A program made the translations under genes and the position numbers. Positions 1 to 5,970 of a stretch of DNA of 6,227 bases are shown piece after piece (position 1 is the first letter of the stretch; every line of letters starts with the position of its first letter). The stretch lies in assembly GCA_030262795.1 (NCBI GenBank), contig JAJSZO010000037.1, positions 9,608 to 15,834 on the forward strand, read 5' to 3'. The stretch is from Deltaproteobacteria bacterium (GTDB taxonomy: Bacteria > Desulfobacterota > Desulfobacteria > Desulfobacterales > ETH-SRB1). The notes beneath the pieces were generated by a model that worked only from the letters and a program-made list of their open reading frames with translations, had not been told where the DNA came from and did not search any database.

Positions 1-2748
1 GATGTTCTCAGAATCTACTGGCCCTGGATTTTATTTACTATTGTTTTGTTTTTTGTGATAACGGGTTTCAGCATTGCAATCCTGATTCTAAATCGAAACA
101 TTAAAGCATCTCATATCAAGTTAGAAAATGTAAAGGCATATACCCGTGGACTTATTGAGAGCAGTCCCGATGCATTGGTCACCTTCGACGAAAACGGTGT
201 TATTACCGATGTGAATGAACAGACGGCCAAACTTACCGGATGCGCCCGTGAAGAATTGATAAACAGCCAGTTCCGCTACTACTTCACGGATCCGGAAAGA
301 GCGTACGTCGGGGTAAAAAGATCTTTTGAGGAAGGGAAAGTAACAGACTACGAGCTTGTGATGAAATCAAAGACAGGCGAGTTAACGGTCGTCTCTTATA
401 ATGCCATAGTATATATGGATGAGAAAGGAGAGGCCAGAGGGGTCTTTGCAGCAGCGAGAGATATCAGCGAGAGTAAACTGGTTGAAAAAGAATTGATTAA
501 AGCCAAAGAAGCTGCCGAAGCCGCCACCATCGCCAAGAGCGAGTTTTTGGCTAATATGAGCCATGAAATCCGGACACCCATGAACGGGGTCATTGCCGCC
601 GCAGAGCTTGCGCTATCCGAAAAAATGCCTCCCAGGGCAGAGCGCTATCTGGAAATAATACAATCTTCCGCTTATTCCCTGCTTGGAATCATCAATGATA
701 TCCTGGATTTTTCAAAGATCGAAGCTGATAAGCTCGAGATAGAAACACGACCGTTTTTGTTAGACGAGGTAATAGATAGAATAACGGACGTGTTTATGAG
801 TGAGGTTGCCGGTAAGAGGATCGAACTCCTTGTTGATATTGATCTTGAAGCGCCAAATGCCCTGATCGGCGACCCCCTCCGCCTTCAACAAATCCTCAAA
901 AATCTGGTAAGCAATGCTGTTAAATTCACGGATGTTGGAGGGATCATTCTTGTGAGAGTAACAGAGTCCGAAAAATCGGCAGACCGGACAACTCTGACAT
1001 TTTCCGTAAAAGATACCGGTATAGGAATAGCGCCAAAATACTTGTCCAGGCTTTTTAAACCTTTCAGCCAGGTTGATACATCCAGCACGCGGGAATATGA
1101 GGGCACAGGACTTGGATTGAGTATTTGCAAACGATTAGTGGAAATAATGGGCGGCAAAATCTGGGTTGAAAGCGAATTGGGAAAGGGAAGCACTTTCAGC
1201 TTTACAGTATGTTTCGGCCTGCAACCTACGAATCAGAAACAAAAGCTCGTGCCTCCTCCTGATATTCAACACTTAAACGTACTGGTCGTTGACGACTGTG
1301 CTGACAGCAGGCTTATCATGCAAAAAATGCTGGAGTCTTTTGGTTTGCAGGTAACATCTGTCTCATCCGGCGAAGAATCGCTGACAGCTCTGAAAGAAAA
1401 TGAAACACGGGAACAACCTTTTGAACTGGTTGTAATTGACTGGCTGATGCCCGTGCTGAGTGGAATTGAGACTTCAAAAAAAATCCGGAGAGACTTGAAG
1501 CTGACTATCCCGATAATACTGATGACCGCTTTTGGAAAAGAAAGCGAAATGCTGGATGCCGAAAAGGCAGGCATCAACGCATTCCTCACCAAACCCATAC
1601 ACCAGTCAACGCTTTTTAATGCTATTATGGATACTTTTGGAAAAAAAGCGCTGAAAATAGAGGAAAAGGAAAACCATATCACCACCAGGGCAAGTATTTA
1701 CAAGAACTTTCTTAAAGGAATCCGAATTCTTGTGGTAGAAGACAATCTCACCAATCAGGAAATCGCATTGGCGATACTCGAAGGAGCAGGGATTGTTGTT
1801 GAAATTGCCGATAATGGAAAAAAGGCGGTCGAGGCTGTGCAAAGAAGTTGTTTCGATGCTGTACTTATGGACATCCAGATGCCTGAAATGGATGGCTATG
1901 AGGCAACGAAAATGATTCGAAAAAATTCTAAGTTTAAATCCCTTCCCATCATCGCCATGACCGCTCATGCCATGAAAGGTGATGAGGAAAAGTGCCTGGA
2001 AGCAGGAATGGATGGTTACATCTCCAAACCCATCAGTCAGGACAGATTATTCCATACTATATGGAAACTGGTAGAACGTCAGAAAAAAGCACCATGTCCC
2101 AGTGAGCCGGAAGCTATAGATGTTAGGGTTGCAGAAACTCAGGACCTCCCGGAAAGACTTCCCGGAATCAATATTCAAGAAGCCCTGAGCGTACTGAATA
2201 TAGACAAAGATGTTTTCAAGCATATACTTATAGGCTTTCTAAAAAACAATAAAGAGAGTACAAACAAATTAAAAAACGCTTTTGACGAAAAAGACTGGGA
2301 ATCACTTGTGCAGCTCGCTCACAGTCTAAAAGGAAGTGCAGGCAATATAGGAGCAGATAAGCTGTATAAAGCAGCCCATGAACTCGAAATCGCCGGCAGA
2401 GATGAAGCGCTGACATCTGCTTTGCTCGAAACAGTGGAAACCGCTCTGAACCAGGTTTTGGAATCACTGCAAATGCTTACCGATACCTTAAAAACTGAGC
2501 CTTTACCCGGCAAAGAGCGCGGCGCGGGTCCTGGTGTAGATCCGACGCATGTCATAGCAGTACTGAAACAGCTTGCCGATGCCCTCAATCTTGCTGAGCC
2601 GGAAGAGATTGAAAAACATATGCAAGTCATTAAGAAATATCTCGACATCTCAATCCTCGGAAATCTTGAAGACCAGGTAAATGACTATGAATATGACAGG
2701 GCTCTGAAAACGCTTAAGAGGATTATAGAAGAGATGGATAGAAATTAG
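1..2748 (+). CDS. Hybrid sensor histidine kinase, PAS-HisKA-HATPase-REC-REC-Hpt (5' partial)
   Basis: Membrane-bound sensor kinase with a full phosphorelay. The reading frame is open back to base 1, so the gene begins upstream; the TTG at 46 lies inside a membrane helix and is an unlikely start. Codons are numbered from base 1. A hydrophobic helix (about 7-30, beginning YWPW) leads into a PAS domain (about 43-158). HisKA follows with the phospho-accepting His188 in SHEIRTPMNG. The HATPase has N305 (N box), DTGIG at 338 and GTGLGL at 368. REC1 has phospho-Asp480 (VVIDWLMP) and Lys531. REC2 has phospho-Asp624 (LMDIQMP) and Lys676. The Hpt domain has His774 in AHSLKGSAGN. All catalytic residues are present, giving the BarA-type order His-Asp-Asp-His. 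About 75 residues follow the Hpt. The missing N-terminus probably holds a periplasmic sensor domain; its ligand cannot be read here. The relay very likely feeds the receiver proteins downstream (inference). Confidence 0.95.
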   Translation, partial: DVLRIYWPWILFTIVLFFVITGFSIAILILNRNIKASHIKLENVKAYTRGLIESSPDALVTFDENGVITDVNEQTAKLTGCAREELINSQFRYYFTDPERAYVGVKRSFEEGKVTDYELVMKSKTGELTVVSYNAIVYMDEKGEARGVFAAARDISESKLVEKELIKAKEAAEAATIAKSEFLANMSHEIRTPMNGVIAAAELALSEKMPPRAERYLEIIQSSAYSLLGIINDILDFSKIEADKLEIETRPFLLDEVIDRITDVFMSEVAGKRIELLVDIDLEAPNALIGDPLRLQQILKNLVSNAVKFTDVGGIILVRVTESEKSADRTTLTFSVKDTGIGIAPKYLSRLFKPFSQVDTSSTREYEGTGLGLSICKRLVEIMGGKIWVESELGKGSTFSFTVCFGLQPTNQKQKLVPPPDIQHLNVLVVDDCADSRLIMQKMLESFGLQVTSVSSGEESLTALKENETREQPFELVVIDWLMPVLSGIETSKKIRRDLKLTIPIILMTAFGKESEMLDAEKAGINAFLTKPIHQSTLFNAIMDTFGKKALKIEEKENHITTRASIYKNFLKGIRILVVEDNLTNQEIALAILEGAGIVVEIADNGKKAVEAVQRSCFDAVLMDIQMPEMDGYEATKMIRKNSKFKSLPIIAMTAHAMKGDEEKCLEAGMDGYISKPISQDRLFHTIWKLVERQKKAPCPSEPEAIDVRVAETQDLPERLPGINIQEALSVLNIDKDVFKHILIGFLKNNKESTNKLKNAFDEKDWESLVQLAHSLKGSAGNIGADKLYKAAHELEIAGRDEALTSALLETVETALNQVLESLQMLTDTLKTEPLPGKERGAGPGVDPTHVIAVLKQLADALNLAEPEEIEKHMQVIKKYLDISILGNLEDQVNDYEYDRALKTLKRIIEEMDRN

Positions 2749-2786
2749 GAATTACGAATTAGGAATTACGAATTTAGGGATTTAGG
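2743..2786. repeat. Heptamer-based tandem repeat at the gene end
   Basis: Six head-to-tail units: AATTAGG, AATTACG, AATTAGG, AATTACG, then two 8-base variants, AATTTAGG and GATTTAGG. The first four units equally form two copies of a 14-base repeat. The first unit supplies the last Asn codon (in part) and the TAG stop of the hybrid kinase. The function is unknown. Such short intergenic repeats can arise by slippage or belong to a dispersed family; one window cannot tell. Confidence 0.85.
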
Positions 2787-2837
2787 GATTGAAAAAGGAT
2801 GCCAAATGATCAGTGGACTTTTTTACAGATGCATCAA

Positions 2838-2843
2838 AGGTGG
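2838..2843 (+). promoter_or_regulatory. Ribosome binding site that decides the downstream start
   Basis: AGGTGG, within AAAGGTGG, ends five bases before the ATG at 2849. It favours that ATG over the GTG at 2813 in the same frame. The GTG has only an AAAAAGGA about 13 bases upstream and would add 12 residues outside the receiver fold. An in-frame TGA at 2807-2809 rules out anything further upstream. Confidence 0.6.
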
Positions 2844-2848
2844 CAACA

Positions 2849-4420
2849 ATGGAAAAAAATAAGCCTCTGGTTTTGATTGTTGATGACAACTCAACCAATA
2901 TTGATCTATTGGTAAACACATTAAAGAACGATTACCGGCTTGGTGTTGCCAAAAATGGACAGAAAGCGCTTGATTATACAGAAAAGCACCTGCCGGATCT
3001 GATCCTCCTAGACATCATGATGCCCGGAATGAATGGATACGAGGTATGTGGCAGACTGAAAACAGCCACTAGAACAAAAGACATTCCAGTAATTTTCATC
3101 ACTGCAATGACTGAAACAGCGCACAAAACCAGAGCGTTTGAAGCAGGCGCTCTGGATTACATCACAAAGCCTTTTCATACAGCAGAAGTAAAAGCAAGAG
3201 TCAGAACTCATCTCTTGTTAAAAAAGGCGCGTGAGCATGAGATATATATCGCCTCCAAGATCCAGAGAACTCTTCTGCTTGGTCAACCACCGCGCGATAT
3301 TAATGGAATACAGATCGCTCAGTTAACGATTCCTTCACAAAAAGTCGATGGCGATTTCATTGACTTTTTTAAACTTAACAACCAGTGTTTTGACCTTGTA
3401 GTTGGAGATGTCATGGGCAAGGGGATTCCGGCAGCTTTGTTGGGAGCAGCCATAAAAAGTCATTTTTTGCGCGTTCTAAATGAACTGATTCGTTTGACTG
3501 ACAAAAAGGAATTTCCCGATCCTGAAAAAATTATTTCATCAGTCCATTCCAGCATGATTGATCAACTGGAAGATTTAGAAACTTTTGTTACCTTATGTTA
3601 TGCTCGATTCGATATGGCAAAATATTTGCTTAGTTTTGTTGATTGCGGCCATATGCGAACCATCCATTTTAATGCTGATTCAAACAAATGCAGTCTGCTT
3701 CGGGGAATGAACATGCCATTGGGCTTTCCTGAACAGGAACCTTTCAAGCAGACTTTGGTGTCTTTCAAACCAGGAGATTTTTTTGTCTTTTACTCTGACG
3801 GCCTGACAGAAGCCAAAAACCAGGATGGTGTTTTGTATGGCGAGAAACGGCTGGTCGATTTTGTGCAAAAAAACGCAATAATTGAACCCAAAGAGCTCAT
3901 AAAAATGGTCCGAAAAACTGTTGTTGCGTTTTCACAATCCGACATTTTTGATGATGACCTCACATGCGTGTTGGTCGGTATTGACAAAAAATCTAATAGT
4001 CAGGCTCTGACAGATAAAGCAAAACTCGAAATCAAGAACGATCTGAAAGAACTGGCACGAGTTCGAGCCTTTGTTCGTAATTTTTGTGAAAATATCCCGG
4101 ATTTTCCTCTTGATAACAACCGCATAAGCTTGATCGAATTAGCTGTTACCGAAGTTACGGCCAACATCATTAAACACGCATATGGAAAACATACTGATAA
4201 ACAAATTCAAATAAATGCCCTGTTGTTGGATGACAAAATTGTTCTTCAATTTTACGATTGGGGCAAAGCGTTTGATCCGAAGTCTGTCCCACTGCCGGTA
4301 TTTGACGGATCAAAAAGTGGTGGATTCGGGCTTCATATCATTTCTCATACTGTAGATGAAGTGGTATACTCACGTGATGAAAAAGGGAGAAATCACGTCT
4401 GCCTGACAATCTATAAATAG
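2849..4420 (+). CDS. Response regulator with PP2C/SpoIIE phosphatase and RsbW-type serine kinase domains (HsbR-like)
   Basis: Cytoplasmic switch protein of 523 residues from ATG 2849. The receiver (about 5-120) has phospho-Asp55 in LILLDIMMPGMNG and Lys107. The PP2C/SpoIIE domain (about 130-380) keeps the metal-binding acidic residues: Asp167 and Asp169 in VDGDF, Asp187 in GDVMGKG, Asp317 in YSDGLTEA and Asp368-370 in DDDLT. The C-terminal GHKL domain (about 395-523) has Asn439 (EVTANIIKHAY), Asp470 (YDWGKAFDP) and GGFGL at 491, as in RsbW/SpoIIAB anti-sigma kinases. One protein therefore holds both a Ser/Thr phosphatase and an opposing serine kinase under receiver control. This is the layout of P. 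aeruginosa HsbR and Shewanella CrsR. The likely substrate is the STAS protein encoded 11 bases downstream. Which activity dominates when the receiver is phosphorylated cannot be read from sequence. Confidence 0.93.
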   Translation: MEKNKPLVLIVDDNSTNIDLLVNTLKNDYRLGVAKNGQKALDYTEKHLPDLILLDIMMPGMNGYEVCGRLKTATRTKDIPVIFITAMTETAHKTRAFEAGALDYITKPFHTAEVKARVRTHLLLKKAREHEIYIASKIQRTLLLGQPPRDINGIQIAQLTIPSQKVDGDFIDFFKLNNQCFDLVVGDVMGKGIPAALLGAAIKSHFLRVLNELIRLTDKKEFPDPEKIISSVHSSMIDQLEDLETFVTLCYARFDMAKYLLSFVDCGHMRTIHFNADSNKCSLLRGMNMPLGFPEQEPFKQTLVSFKPGDFFVFYSDGLTEAKNQDGVLYGEKRLVDFVQKNAIIEPKELIKMVRKTVVAFSQSDIFDDDLTCVLVGIDKKSNSQALTDKAKLEIKNDLKELARVRAFVRNFCENIPDFPLDNNRISLIELAVTEVTANIIKHAYGKHTDKQIQINALLLDDKIVLQFYDWGKAFDPKSVPLPVFDGSKSGGFGLHIISHTVDEVVYSRDEKGRNHVCLTIYK

Positions 4421-4431
4421 AGGAGAGTAAC

Positions 4432-4764
4432 ATGAAATTAAGCACGGACAAAATTGGCGATGTGATAGTTGTAACAGTGCTGACAAAAATTTTAGATGCA
4501 AGCAATGCTGAAGAATTTAAAATAGCCACAGCCCCCATACTTGAAAAAAACAACAAGGTTGTGTTTGAAATGAGTCAAATAAAATTTATGGACAGTTCCG
4601 GATGCGGAACCCTGCTTTCTTTTCTTAGGCAGTTGAAGAGTTCAAATGGCAATCTCAAACTGTGTAGAGTACAAGAAGAGGTCCGCATGCTGTTTGAGCT
4701 TGTTCGAATTGATCGAATAATAGAAATCTTTGACACAAAAGAAGAGGCTGTAAAGTCATTTTAA
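4432..4764 (+). CDS. STAS-domain anti-sigma factor antagonist (RsbV/SpoIIAA/HsbA-like)
   Basis: A small cytoplasmic protein of 110 residues made of a single STAS domain, the usual size for this family. The signature FMDSSGCGTLLSFL carries Asp54 and Ser55, aligning with the Asp57-Ser58 pair of SpoIIAA, whose Ser is phosphorylated by the anti-sigma kinase. A strong ribosome site (AGGAG, 4421-4425) sits six bases before the ATG. Only 11 bases separate it from the preceding stop, so the two genes are almost certainly co-transcribed. In known systems the unphosphorylated antagonist binds an anti-sigma factor or another effector, and phosphorylation releases it. The partner is not encoded in the window: no sigma factor or FlgM-like gene is visible. 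The substrate relation to the upstream phosphatase/kinase is inferred from linkage and family knowledge. Confidence 0.93.
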   Translation: MKLSTDKIGDVIVVTVLTKILDASNAEEFKIATAPILEKNNKVVFEMSQIKFMDSSGCGTLLSFLRQLKSSNGNLKLCRVQEEVRMLFELVRIDRIIEIFDTKEEAVKSF

Positions 4765-4765
4765 G

Positions 4766-4838
4766 ATAAGGAACGGGGACGAATTAACTTCCACAAGTAG
4801 GCGCATAGATTTGGGGAAGTTATTTCGTCCGCGTTCCT
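4766..4838. repeat. Long palindromic (REP-like) element, copy A
   Basis: A near-perfect inverted repeat that begins two bases after the STAS gene stop. The left arm 4769-4792 (AGGAACGGGGACGAA...) pairs with the right arm 4815-4838 (...TTCGTCCGCGTTCCT): 22 of 24 positions are complementary, around a 22-base centre containing GTAGGCGCAT. The RNA would fold into a strong hairpin that could act as a processing or stability element. No T-run follows, so it is not a standard intrinsic terminator. The left arm and centre recur inverted at 5813-5862. The form resembles REP/BIME elements spread by REP-associated tyrosine transposases; no transposase gene is in the window. Confidence 0.88.
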
Positions 4839-4854
4839 AACTTCAACTCAACCA

Positions 4855-4893
4855 GGAAGGCGCTGTGAACCGCCTTTCAGCGGACGCGGTTTC
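4855..4893 (+). other. Possible alternative hairpins in the leader of the LuxR-type regulator
   Basis: Two overlapping short inverted repeats share bases. GGAAGGCG (4855-4862) can pair with CGCCTTTC (4871-4878, one G-U). GAACCGC (4867-4873) can instead pair with GCGGTTTC (4886-4893). They exclude each other. No U-run follows either stem, and no known riboswitch motif is recognised. The rest of the gap up to 4950 shows only a purine stretch, AAAAAGG, ten bases before the next ATG. Confidence 0.3.
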
Positions 4894-4950
4894 TCATCAA
4901 GAGATGATAGGTTTTACCGCGACCACGGCGCTCAAAAAGGCAATTTCTGT

Positions 4951-5799
4951 ATGGAAGTTTACAAGCATGCCAAGGTTTTGATTGTAGATGATGACCGCGA
5001 ATTGTGCGATGTTGCTCAGGCGATAATCTCTTATTGGGAAATAAAGACGAAAATTGTTACCGACCCAAACATGGTTGCCAATCAAATGTCGGATTCTTTT
5101 TACAACATTGTGCTTCTTGATATTCTCATGCCTGATAAGTCCGGATTTGCTTTGATTCCGGAAATACACAGCCTTTCTCCCGACACCAAGATAATCGTTA
5201 TGACCGGCTATGCTGACACTGAAAAGGCCATCAGAGCCATCAAACTGGGCGTCTTTGACTTTTTGGAAAAACCGATCACAATGGAGTTGCTGTCTCATGC
5301 CGTCAAGCGTGCACTTGATACCCAAAAGCTGGAATTTGACCTCTTGGTTCGTAGAAGAAAATTGGAGGAGGCAAACGAACAGATTATGGACACCAATAAG
5401 TCTCTGTCAGTTCTGGCGAGAAATTTTGAAAAGACGCGGGACTATACGGAAAATCAGATAATCAAAAAAATCAGGTCATTGATGATTCCCATTCTGAAAA
5501 AACTTCAACGAGACAAGAGCCTGGAAAGGCATAAAGCTGAATTGAGTATTTTGACCTTCGGGCTATCCGGCGACATGAAAATATTCGGTTTGCTTTCTTT
5601 CAGCGAGCTGCGTATAGCCTCCATGATAATGAGCGGGTTAACAAGCCGGAAAATAGCCAACGAGTTGTACATTTCTCTCAGGACGGTCGAAACCCACCGG
5701 AAGAATATCCGCAAGAAACTGAATATCAATAATTCCCACCAGAACCTCAGGGACTATCTTGAATTGAGGATGGCGAAAGACCAATACATTTTCGACTGA
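4951..5799 (+). CDS. Response regulator, REC plus LuxR-type HTH
   Basis: A DNA-binding response regulator of 282 residues. The receiver (about 5-120) has the acidic pair DDD near residue 11, phospho-Asp57 in VLLDILMPDKSG, Thr85 in VMTGYAD and Lys107 in FLEKP, all intact. A mainly helical linker (about 120-205) begins as a likely coiled coil (RRRKLEEANEQIMDTNKSL). The C-terminal LuxR/GerE helix-turn-helix (about 215-272) reads LSFSELRIASMIMSGLTSRK, with the recognition helix around TVETHRKNIRKKL (245-257). It is longer than a NarL-type regulator because of the linker, which resembles the segment before the HTH in PAS-LuxR proteins. ATG 4951 is the first start in its open frame, with AAAAAGG ten bases upstream. 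It is separated from the STAS gene by 186 bases containing a palindrome, so it may be transcribed separately. The upstream hybrid kinase is a plausible donor; target genes cannot be inferred. Confidence 0.93.
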   Translation: MEVYKHAKVLIVDDDRELCDVAQAIISYWEIKTKIVTDPNMVANQMSDSFYNIVLLDILMPDKSGFALIPEIHSLSPDTKIIVMTGYADTEKAIRAIKLGVFDFLEKPITMELLSHAVKRALDTQKLEFDLLVRRRKLEEANEQIMDTNKSLSVLARNFEKTRDYTENQIIKKIRSLMIPILKKLQRDKSLERHKAELSILTFGLSGDMKIFGLLSFSELRIASMIMSGLTSRKIANELYISLRTVETHRKNIRKKLNINNSHQNLRDYLELRMAKDQYIFD

Positions 5800-5812
5800 T
5801 CCTTGCTTTTAA

Positions 5813-5862
5813 CCCAAATCTATGCGCCTACTTGGGGAAGTTAATTCGTCCACGTTCCTTAT
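5813..5862. repeat. REP-like element, copy B (half element, inverted)
   Basis: This 50-base stretch matches the reverse complement of 4766-4815 at 48 of 50 positions by hand alignment. It contains the centre (CTATGCGCCTAC) and one arm (GGGGAAGTTAATTCG... to ...ACGTTCCT). The other arm is missing: the sequence before 5813 (CTTGCTTTTAA) shows no match, so this copy cannot form the long hairpin of copy A. It begins 14 bases after the stop of the LuxR-type regulator. With copy A it brackets that gene as a pair of inverted repeats. Confidence 0.9.
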
Positions 5863-5947
5863 ATGGGTTGTTGAAGAAATAATGGGTATGTCTGTACCCG
5901 GAAAAGAACCCGTGTTGACTTCTCCTGCAGAGATAGTAAATAGATAG
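5822..5947 (+). other. Short open frame, possible gene remnant
   Basis: An open frame of 41 codons plus a TAG stop. Its first third lies inside repeat copy B. The remainder reads IWVVEEIMGMSVPGKEPV and ends in TSPAEIVNR. No ribosome site precedes the ATG at 5822, and the internal ATG at 5882 has only a weak GAAG. The composition looks protein-like and could be the tail of a gene whose 5' part was lost when the repeat arrived, but no family is recognised. It may be chance. Confidence 0.15.
5915..5942 (+). promoter_or_regulatory. Weak sigma-70-like promoter candidate before the PilZ gene
   Basis: TTGACT (five of six to the -35 consensus) is followed after 16 bases by TAAATA, a poor -10 match (three of six). 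It would place transcription start just before the PilZ ribosome site. It would help explain expression of a gene 171 bases from its neighbour, but it is a weak match in AT-rich DNA. Confidence 0.2.
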
Positions 5948-5970
5948 TGTATTAATTGACAGGGAAAAGA

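Noticed and set aside
46..48. TTG as the start of the hybrid kinase
   Set aside because: It falls in the middle of a membrane helix, has no ribosome site, and the frame is open to base 1, so the gene is truncated by the window edge.
1266..1685. Antisense open frame of 139 codons
   Set aside because: It lies opposite the first receiver of the hybrid kinase, has no recognisable domain or ribosome site, and is explained by the coding strand's codon pattern.
2743..2786. CRISPR array
   Set aside because: Units are 7-8 bases and contiguous, with no spacers.
2813..2815. GTG as the start of the phosphatase/kinase regulator
   Set aside because: The ATG at 2849 has a far better ribosome site at good spacing and begins just before the receiver fold; the extra 12 residues look non-conserved.
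4769..4838. Intrinsic terminator after the STAS gene
   Set aside because: The stem is strong, but the loop is 22 bases and no T-run follows, so it is recorded as a repeat that might still affect transcript ends.
4765..4950. Sigma-54 promoter for the LuxR-type regulator
   Set aside because: No GG-N10-GC pair matching TGGCAC-N5-TTGC was found by eye in the gap, and no clear sigma-70 pair either.
4897..5325. Antisense open frame of 142 codons
   Set aside because: It overlaps the receiver of the LuxR-type regulator on the opposite strand and shows no protein family features.
4766..5862. A complete insertion sequence or composite transposon
   Set aside because: No transposase is encoded between the inverted repeats and no target-site duplication is evident; the enclosed gene is an ordinary response regulator.
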